A DNA stretch of 22,625 nucleotides from Candidatus Rokuibacteriota bacterium (lineage in GTDB: Bacteria; Methylomirabilota; Methylomirabilia; Rokubacteriales; CSP1-6). Shown in pieces: positions 7,333 through 15,591 of the stretch. Position 1 is the stretch's first letter. Each line of letters starts with the position of its first letter. Under the pieces are notes generated by a model. It searched no databases, had not been told where the DNA came from, and saw nothing but the letters and a program-made list of their open reading frames with translations. The stretch covers positions 1-22,625 of the forward strand of contig JACORX010000058.1 in the NCBI GenBank assembly GCA_016179165.1, given 5' to 3'. Position numbers and translations under genes: made by a program.

Positions 7333-8523
7333 TCAAGCGCCGAGCGCGACGGCGCCGGCAGCTGCTAAGCGGTGGATCTCGTCCTCGGCATAGCCGAGCT
7401 CGCGCAGGACCTCGGCGGTGTGCTGGCCGAGGAGCGGGGCTGGGCGGCGGATCGAGGCGGGAGTCAGCGACGCGCGGGCGGGGAAGCCCAGCGCGTGCAC
7501 CGGACCCAGCCCCGGCTGGTCCATCTCCGTGACCAGCCCCAGGTGCCGAACTTGAGGATCCTCGAAGACCTCGTGGAACTCGTAGACGGGCCCCGCGGCG
7601 ATCGAGGCCGCCTCGAAGCGCTCGACCCACTCCGCCGTCGGCGCCTTGCCGAGCCGGGAGTCCACGTACGCCTGGAACTCGTCGTAGCGCGCGATGCGGT
7701 CCGCATTGGTGGCGAAGCGCGGGTCGGTCTCGAGCTCGGGCTCGCCGAGCGCGCCGCAGAAGCGCCCCCACTGATTCGTGTTCATGATCACGATGTTGAT
7801 GTAGCCGTCCTGCGTCTTGTACGCCCCGCCCGGGGCAATCGCCGGGTTGCGGTTGCCCTGGCGCGTGGGCCGGACGCCCGTGTCGAAGTAGATGGCGGTG
7901 GGATCGGGCAGTAGCGACAGGCTGGAGGCCAACAGGTTCACGTCGAGGTGCTGGCCGCGGCCTTTGCTGAAGCGGTGGACGAGCGCGGCGCAGACGCTGC
8001 CGAAGGCCACGAGGGCCGCCGAGAGATCCGACGTGGAGCCGGCCACCCGCGTCGGCGGATCGCCGGGGTGGCCGGTGAGCGCCATGAGGCCGCTCATGCC
8101 CTGGGCGAGGGTGTTGTAGCCGGGGCGCTTCGCATGCGGTCCCGTCTGGCCGAAGCCCGTGATGGAGACGTACACGACGGCCGGGTTCACGGCGCTTACC
8201 GCCTCGTAGCCCACGCCGAGCTTGGCGGCCACTCCGGGCAGGAAGTTCTCCACCAGAACGTAGGCCCCGAGCGCCTCCTCGAAGGCGACCTTGCTCCCCT
8301 CGGGGTTCTGGAGGTCGAGCGCAATGCCCCGCTTGTTCCGGTTGATGGCGCCGAAGGACGCGCTCATCCCATTCCGTCCACGGAGCACGCGCAGATCGTC
8401 GCCCGCCGGGGGGCGCTCGACCTTGATCACGTCGGCGCCGAGGTCGCCCAGGAGCGTGGCGCAGTACGGTCCCGCGATCACGCGCGAAAGATCGAGGACG
8501 CGGATGCCGTCGAGCATGGTCAT
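7333..8523 (-). CDS. CaiB/BaiF family (class III) CoA transferase
   Basis: The 396-residue protein matches the family length and features: N-terminal GIRVLDLSRVIAGPYCATLLGDLGADVIKVE, NRNKRGIALDL near 61-71, and Asp166 in STSDLSAA, at the place of the catalytic Asp that forms the acyl-glutamyl/aspartyl intermediate (Asp169 in formyl-CoA transferase). The segment KGRGQHLDVNLL also fits. It moves CoA between carboxylic acids; the substrate cannot be read from sequence. It follows the amidohydrolase and DUF2877 genes with a 61-base gap, and probably activates an acid from their pathway. ATG 8523 is followed by a second ATG at 8517; neither has a clear ribosome binding site. Confidence 0.92.
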   Translation of the reverse strand: MTMLDGIRVLDLSRVIAGPYCATLLGDLGADVIKVERPPAGDDLRVLRGRNGMSASFGAINRNKRGIALDLQNPEGSKVAFEEALGAYVLVENFLPGVAAKLGVGYEAVSAVNPAVVYVSITGFGQTGPHAKRPGYNTLAQGMSGLMALTGHPGDPPTRVAGSTSDLSAALVAFGSVCAALVHRFSKGRGQHLDVNLLASSLSLLPDPTAIYFDTGVRPTRQGNRNPAIAPGGAYKTQDGYINIVIMNTNQWGRFCGALGEPELETDPRFATNADRIARYDEFQAYVDSRLGKAPTAEWVERFEAASIAAGPVYEFHEVFEDPQVRHLGLVTEMDQPGLGPVHALGFPARASLTPASIRRPAPLLGQHTAEVLRELGYAEDEIHRLAAAGAVALGA

Positions 8524-8584
8524 GAGGAGATGGGGATCTCGAGTGCCCGGAGCGCGTCCATCTCGGCTTCTCAGTCTGGCATGA

Positions 8585-9829
8585 TCATGCGCCGCCGCGC
8601 CAGAACTCCCGGCAGGTGCGCTCGTGCTCGAGGGACAGCCGTCCGGCCTTGACGACGAGGCGGCAGGGCGCCATGGTCGTTACGACCTCGGCCACGCGCT
8701 CCGTCTCCCAGAGCACGAGGTCCGCCCGGGCGCCCACGCTGAGGCCGTAGTCGGGCAGCCGGAGGATCCGCGCGGGGTGCTCGGTCAGCATGGCCAGGAT
8801 GTCGGCGACGTCGCGCTCGGTGCCCATGTGGGCGGCCGCCGTCATCAGGAAGCCCATGAGGGCCAGGTCGCCCGTGCCCATCGGGGTGAAGGCGTTCAGG
8901 ATGTTGTTGGTCGCCACCGCTACGGACACGCCCGCCGCCAGGAGCCGCTTGGCCGGCGCCACGCCGCGTCTGACGTTCCTGACATCCTTCCGCCCCATGA
9001 GGTAGAGATCCGTGGCAGGCAGGACGATGATGCCGATACCCGCGTCCTTGAGGATCGCGGCGGCCCGGTCGAGCTCGTCCGGCGGGAGCGCCGCGAGCTC
9101 GCTCGCGTGCCCGACGGCGACGCGCCCCTGCCAGCCGAAGCGTACGGTCTGCTCGGCGACGTAGAGGACGTCCATGTGCTCCGGCTCGTCGAAGAAGTCG
9201 ATGTGGAAGTCCACGTCCACGTCGAACTCGCGCGCGAGGCGGAAGACGATGTCGATCTGGGCGTGGGCGTCCGAGTCGTTGTACGGGCAGCCGCCGATCA
9301 GATCGGCGCCGGTCCGCAGCGCCCGCTCGAGCAGGCCTTCCGTTCCGGGCGAGCGGAGGATGCCCTCCTGCGCGAAGGCGCAGAGCTGGAGGTCGATGGC
9401 CGGCGCGTACTCGCGCTTGAGCTTGGTGAGCGCCTCGAGGCCCTTGAGCCCCACGATGGGGTCGATTTCGACGTGGCTGCGCATGGCCGTGGTGCCGGCG
9501 CGCACGGCCTGGTCGAGGACCCGCCGGGCCCGGGCGCCGATGTCCTCGACCGTGAAGCCTCGCTTGGCCTCGGCGGTCACCCGGAGCGCCTCGGCCACCG
9601 TGCCCTCGATCGAGGGCGCGAGCGAAGAGAGGAGCGCCTTGTCGAGATGGATGTGAGCGTCCACGAGCCCCGGCGTGACGACCCGGCCGCCGCAGTCCAC
9701 GGCGCGGTGGGCCGGATGGCCCGTCAGCGAGCCGATCTCGGCGATCTTGCCGTCGAGCGTGCCGAGATCCACGAGCCGCCCGTCGGGCAGGCGACAGCCC
9801 TGCAGCAGGAGATCGAAGGACGGGATCAT
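8585..9829 (-). CDS. Cytosine-deaminase-like amidohydrolase with altered active-site motifs
   Basis: The 414-residue protein is a metal-dependent amidohydrolase of the cytosine deaminase/YahJ/AtzC group: GLVDAHIHLDK (H59, H61), RSHVEID (H119), DFHIDFFDEP (H209) and VGHASEL (H241). Two positions differ from cytosine deaminase as I recall it: the catalytic Glu of HCDE is Phe212, and the Asp of the GHDD motif is Asn308 in ATNNILNAFTPMG. I believe a coherent subfamily carries this TNN variant, so the gene need not be dead, but deamination of cytosine is not supported. It lies 20 bases after a DUF2877/AllH-like gene, as YahE and YahJ share a cluster in E. coli, suggesting breakdown of a cyclic or linear amide. 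ATG 9829 is a reasonable start, though no clear ribosome binding site is present. Confidence 0.85.
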   Translation of the reverse strand: MIPSFDLLLQGCRLPDGRLVDLGTLDGKIAEIGSLTGHPAHRAVDCGGRVVTPGLVDAHIHLDKALLSSLAPSIEGTVAEALRVTAEAKRGFTVEDIGARARRVLDQAVRAGTTAMRSHVEIDPIVGLKGLEALTKLKREYAPAIDLQLCAFAQEGILRSPGTEGLLERALRTGADLIGGCPYNDSDAHAQIDIVFRLAREFDVDVDFHIDFFDEPEHMDVLYVAEQTVRFGWQGRVAVGHASELAALPPDELDRAAAILKDAGIGIIVLPATDLYLMGRKDVRNVRRGVAPAKRLLAAGVSVAVATNNILNAFTPMGTGDLALMGFLMTAAAHMGTERDVADILAMLTEHPARILRLPDYGLSVGARADLVLWETERVAEVVTTMAPCRLVVKAGRLSLEHERTCREFWRGGA

Positions 9830-9849
9830 TTATCGTTTGCGCACGCTGG

Positions 9850-10689
9850 CTATCGTCGGGCCATGCGGGCCTCGAGCGCGCGGCACCCGAGGCGGATGCC
9901 GCAGAGGGTGTCGGCGCCCGAGGTCGCCCCCACCGAGAGGAGCCGTCCGGCCGCGTCCTCTGCCAGGTCATCGGAGAGGGCCGTCAGGAGGGCGAGGACG
10001 GGCTCGGCGAATCGCCCGTCGAGGGCCTCGAGGAGAAAGTCCCGCGCCAAGTCGGTAGTCCGGGTCCGGGCCGCCTCGGCGAGCCGGTCGCGCGCTCCCG
10101 CGTGGCTCCCGAGCCAGCCGGGCGCCAGACGATGGACCGCGGCCAGCGCGCCGAGCACGCAGTCGTCTCCCGCGGGCGTGAGGCCCTCGCCGAAGCCGAT
10201 GAGCGCGCAGGCGGCGTCTGCGAATCCGCGGGCGTCGCCTGCGGCGATGCCGCGGGCGATCGCCTGTCGCGTCCGCGCACCGGCCGGGGAGCGCAGGGCC
10301 TGCGCGCCCGCCCGCTCGGGCAGGGCATCCGCGGCGAAGCCGAGCGGGCCGTCCGGCATCTCGAGCGCCACGCGCTCGGCGTCCTGCCAATCGAAGTTCC
10401 AGCTCCCGATCGGCATCCCGGGCGCCACGCTTCCCCGGGTTGGTAGGCGCTCGAGGGCGACGGCGAACGGCGCCGCGAGCGGTCCCGGGCCGTGGAGAGT
10501 CAGCAGGCGGCCGTCACGCCAGAGGACGTTGACCGCGCGCTCGAAGACTGAGTGGACGCGGCCCGTCTTGTCCGGATCGCGCGCGAGCCGCTCCAGCGAG
10601 GCGCTTCCCAGCCGCATCACGCGCAGGGGATCGAGGACGACGGGCCGCTGAGGCGGGGCAGGCATGGCTCTCGGCATCATAGTCGCCAT
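9850..10689 (-). CDS. DUF2877 protein, oxamate carbamoyltransferase AllH-like subunit
   Basis: The 279-residue protein carries the DUF2877 signature LIGFGEGLTPAGDD (163-176) and a C-terminal SGADTLCGIRLG. DUF2877 proteins include AllH, one of three subunits (with AllF/FdrA and AllG) of oxamate carbamoyltransferase in allantoin breakdown, and E. coli YahE (family knowledge). Neither partner nor carbamate kinase is visible here. Several ATGs exist (10689, 10680, 10677, 10665); 10689 is closest to the preceding stop and has AAGG about 11 bases upstream, so the exact start is uncertain. It begins 11 bases after the LivF remnant. The role is probably carbamoyl transfer or a related reaction in an amide or ureide pathway. 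Confidence 0.82.
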   Translation of the reverse strand: MATMMPRAMPAPPQRPVVLDPLRVMRLGSASLERLARDPDKTGRVHSVFERAVNVLWRDGRLLTLHGPGPLAAPFAVALERLPTRGSVAPGMPIGSWNFDWQDAERVALEMPDGPLGFAADALPERAGAQALRSPAGARTRQAIARGIAAGDARGFADAACALIGFGEGLTPAGDDCVLGALAAVHRLAPGWLGSHAGARDRLAEAARTRTTDLARDFLLEALDGRFAEPVLALLTALSDDLAEDAAGRLLSVGATSGADTLCGIRLGCRALEARMARR

Positions 10690-10700
10690 CGGCCGGGCCT

Positions 10701-11018
10701 TCAAGGCGCGCCCGCGTCGGCGTGGCGGCCGAGGTACGCGTCGACCACAGCCGGATTGTTTCGCACCTCTTGAGCGGGGCCCTCGAGCGTGATGCGCCCG
10801 CGATCGAGGACATAGGCGCGGTCGGCCAGTGCAAGGGCCTGTGCGGCCATCTGCTCGACCAGCAAAACCGTCACGCCTTGGGTTCTCAATCGCTCGATCG
10901 CGGCGAAGATCTCCCGCACGAGGATGGGCGCCACGCCCAATGACGGCTCGTCGAGCAGCAGCACGCGGGGTCTCGCCATGAGCCCGCGCGCCACCGCCAG
11001 CATCTGCTGCTGGCCCCG
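10701..11018 (-). pseudogene. LivF-type branched-chain amino acid ABC transporter ATPase, C-terminal remnant
   Basis: About 105 residues match the last part of LivF: the end of the ABC signature (GQQQMLAVARGLMARP), Walker B VLLLDEPSLGVAP, the H-loop region as VTVLLVEQMAAQAL and the tail RITLEGPAQEV. Roughly the first 130 residues, including Walker A, are missing. The sequence starts directly at the ntrX stop TAG, in the same frame, and has no plausible start or ribosome binding site; the internal ATG at 11003 would give a protein unable to bind ATP. It is a remnant or an assembly join. Its presence before DUF2877 suggests that the catabolic cluster once had an amide or amino acid uptake system. 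Confidence 0.85.
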
Positions 11019-12386
11019 CTACGGCTTGGGCGGGCCGATGCCGTAGGTCTTGAGCTTGCGGTAGAGGTGGCTGCGCTCGATGCCGAGCTTCTCGGCCGTG
11101 CGGGTCATGTTCCACTCGAGCGCGCGCAGCTCGCCGAGGATGTAGGCGCGCTCGAAGGCGTCGCGGGCATCTTTGAGCTTTCGGTCGCGCTGCGGGTCGC
11201 CGCCGGCCTCCGCCTCCTCTCGGGTGCGGAGCGGCGGCGGCAGGTTCTCGGGACCGATGACGTCGCGGGGGGTCATGATGACCAGCCGCTCGACCATGTT
11301 CCGGAGCTCGCGCACGTTGCCCGGCCAGTCGTAGGTGAGGAAGTAGGCGAGCGCCTCGGCGGCGATCGTCTTCGGGCGCCGCCCGTTCTCGGCCGAGAAG
11401 AGCGCGATGAAGTGTTCCACCAGCGCCGGGATATCTTCTTTGCGTTTGCGGAGAGCGGGGACCTCGATCGGGATGACGTTGAGCCGATAGAAGAGGTCTT
11501 CGCGGAAGCGCCCGGTGCCGATCTGCTCCTGGAGGTTCTGGTTCGAGGCGGTGATGACGCGGACGTCCACGCGGATCGTCTCCTTGCCGCCGACCCGCTC
11601 GAACGCCTGCTCCTCCAGGACGCGCAGCACCTTGGCCTGGGTCTTGAGGCTCATGTCCCCGATCTCGTCGAGGAAGAGCGTGCCCCCGTCCGCCAGCTCG
11701 AACTTGCCCCGGCGGCGCGCGACGGCGCCGGTGAAGGCGCCCCGTTCGTGGCCGAAGAGCTCGGACTCGATCAGCTCCTCCGGCACGGCGGCGCAGTTGA
11801 CCTCGACGAAAGTTCCCTCGGCGCGGGTAGAGCGGGCGTGGATGGCGCGCGCGACCAGCTCCTTGCCCGAGCCACTCTCGCCGTGGATGAGGACGCGCCC
11901 CGTCGTCGGCGCAGCGACCGCGATCTGCTGGCGCAGCTCCTCGATCACGGCGCACTTGCCGACGATCTCCTGGCCGCGCTCCACGCGCTCCCGCAGTTGG
12001 CGATGCTGCTGCGCCAGGCGGGCATGCTCGAGCGTGCGCTCCACGACGAGGAGCGTCTTCTCGAGAGAGAGCGGTTTCTCGACGAAGTCGTACGCGCCGA
12101 GCTTGGTCGCCTTGACGGCGGTTTCGATGGTGCCGTGGCCCGAGATCATCACCACGGCCGTCTCCGGCCGCCGCTGCTTGATCTCGGCCAGCGCCTCGAG
12201 GCCGTCCATGCCGGGCATCCAGATGTCGAGGAAGACCAGATCCGGCGTGTCGTCGGCGAGGCGCGCCAGCGCCTCCTCGGCCGAGCCCACGGCCGTGACG
12301 CGATAACCTTCGTCTTCGAGCACCCCTCGAAGAGACGTCTGGATGGCGCGCTCATCATCCACGATCAGGATGTGCTCTGCCGGCAC
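11019..12386 (-). CDS. ntrX: NtrX-type sigma-54-dependent response regulator
   Basis: The 455-residue protein has an N-terminal receiver domain with phospho-acceptor Asp54 in VFLDIWMPG, the DD pair at 10-11 and Lys104. A sigma-54-activating AAA domain follows, with Walker A GESGSGKE (169-176), GAFTGA loop (216-221) that contacts sigma-54, and Walker B GGTLFLDEIGDM. It ends in a Fis-type helix-turn-helix (MTRTAEKLGIERSHLYRKLK). All key residues are present, so it should be active. The GTG start shares one base with the ntrY stop (TAGTG), tight coupling typical of a two-component pair. Its cognate kinase is NtrY. Targets probably concern nitrogen or envelope/redox control. The stop codon abuts the LivF remnant. 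Confidence 0.95.
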   Translation of the reverse strand: MPAEHILIVDDERAIQTSLRGVLEDEGYRVTAVGSAEEALARLADDTPDLVFLDIWMPGMDGLEALAEIKQRRPETAVVMISGHGTIETAVKATKLGAYDFVEKPLSLEKTLLVVERTLEHARLAQQHRQLRERVERGQEIVGKCAVIEELRQQIAVAAPTTGRVLIHGESGSGKELVARAIHARSTRAEGTFVEVNCAAVPEELIESELFGHERGAFTGAVARRRGKFELADGGTLFLDEIGDMSLKTQAKVLRVLEEQAFERVGGKETIRVDVRVITASNQNLQEQIGTGRFREDLFYRLNVIPIEVPALRKRKEDIPALVEHFIALFSAENGRRPKTIAAEALAYFLTYDWPGNVRELRNMVERLVIMTPRDVIGPENLPPPLRTREEAEAGGDPQRDRKLKDARDAFERAYILGELRALEWNMTRTAEKLGIERSHLYRKLKTYGIGPPKP

Positions 12387-14653
12387 TAGCCGACCCTCGC
12401 TGTCGCTTCGGGCTCGGCCGGTGCGACCGCCAGGCGGCCAACGGGCAGCTCCACTACGAAGCGCGTGCCCTGCGGCACGGCGTCCTCGACCCAGATGGTG
12501 CCGCCGTGGTCGGTGACGATCTGGTGCACGATGGGCAGGCCCAGGCCCGTGCCGCCGGCCTTGGTCGAGAAATACGGCAGGAAGAGCCGCTCCTTGTCCT
12601 CGGCCGGGATACCGGGGCCGTCATCGGCGACGACGACGCGCGCGCGCCGGCTCTCCGGCAGCCAGATGGTCTCGACCGTGACGGAGCCTGCGCCGCCCAC
12701 CGCCTCGACCGCGTTGTCCACGAGGTTCAGCACCGCGCGCTTGATCTGGTCCGGGTCGACCTCGACGGGCGCCATGTCGGGCGAGAACGACGACTTGATG
12801 GCGAGCCCGGGATGGGACTCGCGGTAGAGGACGACCACGCCCTCGAGCAGGCGCCCGAGATCCGTGGCGCGGGGCTGGAGCGCCGGCATCCGCGCGAAGC
12901 GCGAGAACTCGTCTACCAGCTGCTTGAGCCCCTCGACCTCTTGCACGATGGTAGCCGTGGCTTCTTCGAGCAGCTGCTTCTCCTCCGGGCTCCGGTTGGT
13001 GGACAGCCGGCGCCGGAGGCGCTGGGCCGAGAGCTGGATCGGCGTCAGCGGGTTCTTGATCTCGTGCGCGATGCGCTGCGCGACTTCGCGCCAGGCCGCC
13101 AAGCGCTGGGCCTTGAGGAGCTCCGTCAGATCGTCGAAGACGAGCACCATGCCCAGGTAGGCGCCCTCGGGCCCCTTGAGGGCCGTCGCCGAGGCGAGCA
13201 GCGTGACCGCGTGGCCTTCACGGCGCAGGTGCACTTCCCGCTCGAGCGCGCCCTCGCGCAGGCGGTTCATGCGCTGGATCAGCGCCGCGAGCTCGGAGTG
13301 CATCGGCGGCCGCAGCACCGCCGAAGCGGGCTGGTCTTGGGCCGATGCGGCCGGCACGCCCAGCATGCGCTCGGCAGCGCCGTTGATGGTGGTGATGCGC
13401 CCGGCCGGGTCGAGCGAGAGCACGCCCGTTGCGACGGCCTCGAGGACGGTCTCGGTATAGCGGCGCCGCTGCTCCACCTCCTCGTGCTTGGCCTGGAGGT
13501 CACCGTAGGTGTGCTCGAGCTTGGTCTGCGAGGAGGCGAGGTCGCTCGTCATCCGGTTGAATGAGTCGACGAGGGCGCCGATCTCGTCGTCGGCGCGGAC
13601 CAGGACCTTGTAGTTCAGGTTGCCCGCGGCGACCGCCCGCGTGCCCTCCGCGAGCATCTGGACGGGCTCGGTGATGCCGCGCGCGAGGTAGAGGCCGAAC
13701 CACGTCGCCGAGAAGACGATGACGAGCGTCATCAGGAGGAAGAGCAGAATGTAGATGCCCTTGAGCGGCTGCTTGAGCAGCCGAAGCTGTTTGTACTCCT
13801 GGAAGGACTGGCTGATGCCCCGCAGACGGGACTCGAGCCGCTGCGTCACGTAGCTGCCGACGACGAGCGCGCCCATGACTCCGCGATCGCCGCTCTTGAT
13901 GGGCACGATGGCCTGGATCATGTCGCCGTGGTCGAGCTCGTGAACCGTCGTCACTTCCTGGCCGGCGAGCCCCTGTCTCACCTGCTCCTTGTTCACAGAT
14001 TTTGTCGGCACGGCGGGGCCGATCGTCGCGTCCCTGGCGTGCACGATCAGCTGGCCGCCGCGGTTGAAGACCGTGATGGCGGCGAGCCCGAGGCGCTCCT
14101 GCTGGCCGCGGAGGTACGTCTGCAGCACCGGGTGCTGGTTCGGGACCATGAAGCCCTCGCGTGCGAGCACGTCGGCCATGTAGCGCGCGTGGCGCAGGGC
14201 CATGGCCTCCTGGCCCTGGTAGTACGTCTGCGCGACCTCCAGGGCCTGGTCGAGCGGCCGCTCCACCTGCGGCTTGAACCAGCCCTCGATGGACGTGTTG
14301 ATGAAGTTGGACGCGATGATGAAGATGAGGATGGCCGGCGTCAGCGCCAGCGACAGGAATGCGAGGACAAGCTTGGTCTTGAACCGCGCGCCCAGGACTT
14401 TTTGCCGGCGCTCGAACGCGAGCTTGACGAGGTTGCGGAAGAGCAGGACCACCAGCAGCAGGAAGACGATCAGGTTCAGGTTGAAGAGCGCGAACACGGC
14501 CAGGTTGGAGGCGAGGGGGACCTGGGGTGAATGGATCCAGACCTTGAACCCCCACCACGCCAGGGCCAAGAGCGCGAGCCCGCCGGAGACGATGAGCAGG
14601 TTGCGCCGGTAGTGGCCCCGCTCCACGGCCGGCGTGTCGGTCAGCGGGCTCAC
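12386..14653 (-). CDS. ntrY: NtrY-type membrane sensor histidine kinase
   Basis: The 755-residue protein has three membrane segments near 18-40, 49-72 and 93-117, a periplasmic region to about 298, and a fourth segment at 299-323. HAMP (about 326-378), PAS (about 400-510), HisKA with His530 in AQRIAHEIKNPL, and a catalytic domain with NLVDNAVEA, DDGPGIP and TGLGLPIV follow. This is the NtrY layout. It autophosphorylates and passes phosphate to NtrX. The GTG start 14653 overlaps the DUF4390 stop as GTGA; the open frame continues upstream for 114 codons but that part is the shadow of the DUF4390 gene and lacks NtrY character. Confidence 0.95.
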   Translation of the reverse strand: MSPLTDTPAVERGHYRRNLLIVSGGLALLALAWWGFKVWIHSPQVPLASNLAVFALFNLNLIVFLLLVVLLFRNLVKLAFERRQKVLGARFKTKLVLAFLSLALTPAILIFIIASNFINTSIEGWFKPQVERPLDQALEVAQTYYQGQEAMALRHARYMADVLAREGFMVPNQHPVLQTYLRGQQERLGLAAITVFNRGGQLIVHARDATIGPAVPTKSVNKEQVRQGLAGQEVTTVHELDHGDMIQAIVPIKSGDRGVMGALVVGSYVTQRLESRLRGISQSFQEYKQLRLLKQPLKGIYILLFLLMTLVIVFSATWFGLYLARGITEPVQMLAEGTRAVAAGNLNYKVLVRADDEIGALVDSFNRMTSDLASSQTKLEHTYGDLQAKHEEVEQRRRYTETVLEAVATGVLSLDPAGRITTINGAAERMLGVPAASAQDQPASAVLRPPMHSELAALIQRMNRLREGALEREVHLRREGHAVTLLASATALKGPEGAYLGMVLVFDDLTELLKAQRLAAWREVAQRIAHEIKNPLTPIQLSAQRLRRRLSTNRSPEEKQLLEEATATIVQEVEGLKQLVDEFSRFARMPALQPRATDLGRLLEGVVVLYRESHPGLAIKSSFSPDMAPVEVDPDQIKRAVLNLVDNAVEAVGGAGSVTVETIWLPESRRARVVVADDGPGIPAEDKERLFLPYFSTKAGGTGLGLPIVHQIVTDHGGTIWVEDAVPQGTRFVVELPVGRLAVAPAEPEATARVG

Positions 14654-15225
14654 TGGCGCCTCGTGGGCGTGAGCAGGGGCGACTGGACCCAGTCCGACTC
14701 GGCAGCCTCGCCGCTCCAGCGGGCGATCCACGAGTTGACGCCGTTGAGCGAGACATCGGCGCGGACCCGGATGAAATAAAGTTCCAGGGGATCGAGCGCG
14801 GCGTCCGGGGCGAGCTTGCCGGCGCGGAGCTCGGAAACGACGCGCTGGGCCTCGCGGAACTGCTTGGTCATGAAGGGCTCGCGCTCCTCGCCGCCGAGCG
14901 ACACGACCTTGTACTGCTTGGTCGCTGGGTTGTACGTCACCTGACGCTCGATCGTGCGCGATTGCAGGAGCCGGTTGCGGAAGCGCTGCTGCCAAAGCTC
15001 CACGAGGAAGCGCACGTGGACGGGCACGCCGCTGTGGAGGCTCTCGGTGAGCGTGGACGGCACGGCGCCCAGGAGCACGCCCTGGACGGTGACGTCGAAA
15101 TCGTTGAGGAAGATGGAGAGGTTGCTGATGCGGAACTCACTCTCGGCCGGGGCGGCCGGGGCCGGGAGGCAGACCAGGAGCAGGGCGACCAGAACGATCA
15201 CCCAGGGGCTAGCCTTGTGGCTCAC
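14650..15225 (-). CDS. DUF4390 exported protein of the ntrYX operon
   Basis: The 191-residue protein starts, in my reading, at GTG 15225, giving a clean signal peptide: MSHKASPWVIVLVALLLVCLPAPAAPAES. In-frame GTGs at 15243 and 15249 are alternatives. The mature part (EFRISNLSIFLNDFDVTVQG, then VPVHVRFLVELWQQRF) fits DUF4390, a family often encoded just before ntrY (family knowledge). The function is unknown; a periplasmic or membrane-facing partner of the NtrY sensor domain is a reasonable inference from the fixed gene order. It overlaps ntrY by four bases. A perfect TATAAT stands at 15258-15253. Confidence 0.83.
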   Translation of the reverse strand: MSHKASPWVIVLVALLLVCLPAPAAPAESEFRISNLSIFLNDFDVTVQGVLLGAVPSTLTESLHSGVPVHVRFLVELWQQRFRNRLLQSRTIERQVTYNPATKQYKVVSLGGEEREPFMTKQFREAQRVVSELRAGKLAPDAALDPLELYFIRVRADVSLNGVNSWIARWSGEAAESDWVQSPLLTPTRRQ

Positions 15226-15252
15226 GACTGGAGGTCTGTCCACGGACACGTC

Positions 15253-15258
15253 ATTATA
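15253..15258 (-). promoter_or_regulatory. Candidate -10 element for DUF4390-ntrY-ntrX
   Basis: A perfect TATAAT stands 28 bases before the GTG at 15225, in otherwise GC-rich DNA. No good TTGACA match is seen 16 to 18 bases upstream, so it may be a weak or activator-dependent promoter. Its position right after the palindrome region and before the first gene of the operon supports the call. Confidence 0.45.
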
Positions 15259-15311
15259 GCGTCCCCAGGGCGCCGATAAGGGGCCATCTGCGTCATTTAG
15301 CAAATAGTCTT

Positions 15312-15475
15312 GGGGGGCGCCCTCGGCCGCAGGCTCGTGGCCGTTCGAGCTGAGGGGCGGCGCCCCGAGGCGAGGGCTGAGTTGATGGTTCGTACGCCTC
15401 GCCTGCGTATCTTCTCAGCCCTCGTCTCGCGTCGGCCACTGGCCGCCGCTCATCTCGATCCGCGGGGCGCCCCCT
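15312..15475. repeat. Long imperfect palindrome (element A) in the lpxC-DUF4390 gap
   Basis: Nested inverted arms: CGAGGCGAGGGCTGAG (15366-15381) against 15414-15429 with one mismatch; TTCGAGCTGAGGGGCGGC (15344-15361) against 15442-15459 with three mismatches; GGGGCGCCC near 15314-15322 against 15464-15474; and a core TACGC/GCGTA at 15393-15409. The left arm is repeated in the pyrR leader at 718-755. I see no open frame with coding character here. Confidence 0.75.
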
Positions 15476-15525
15476 CGCATCTGGGCCCTTCTCGGCGCCC
15501 TGGGGCGTTTGAGGTTCTTGAGCGG

Positions 15526-15548
15526 CTGGGGGTTCCGGGAAACCCCAG
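15526..15548. repeat. Small hairpin between the two large palindromes
   Basis: CTGGGG at 15526-15531 pairs with CCCCAG at 15543-15548, and TT/AA extend the stem after one mismatch around a 5-base loop. There is no U-run on either side, so it is not a standard terminator. It sits in the spacer (15476-15591), which also holds a 25-base segment (15466-15490) that is an inverted copy, 23 of 25 identical, of 15602-15626. Confidence 0.5.
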
Positions 15549-15591
15549 GCTGCCTGGAGCGGGGGTCTACTGGGTGACTGATATTCCCGCA

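Noticed and set aside
8624..10651. 675-codon open frame on the plus strand
   Set aside because: It is antisense to the amidohydrolase and DUF2877 genes, which have clear family motifs; its composition is that of high-GC antisense shadow.
10701..11003. A short functional ABC protein starting at ATG 11003
   Set aside because: It would lack Walker A and most of the signature motif and has no ribosome binding site, so a remnant is the better reading.
11067..12389. 440-codon plus-strand frame opposite ntrX
   Set aside because: Antisense shadow of a gene with complete response-regulator motifs.
14654..14995. N-terminal extension of ntrY
   Set aside because: The added residues are the DUF4390 gene in another frame, Arg/Ala/Pro rich and unlike NtrY.
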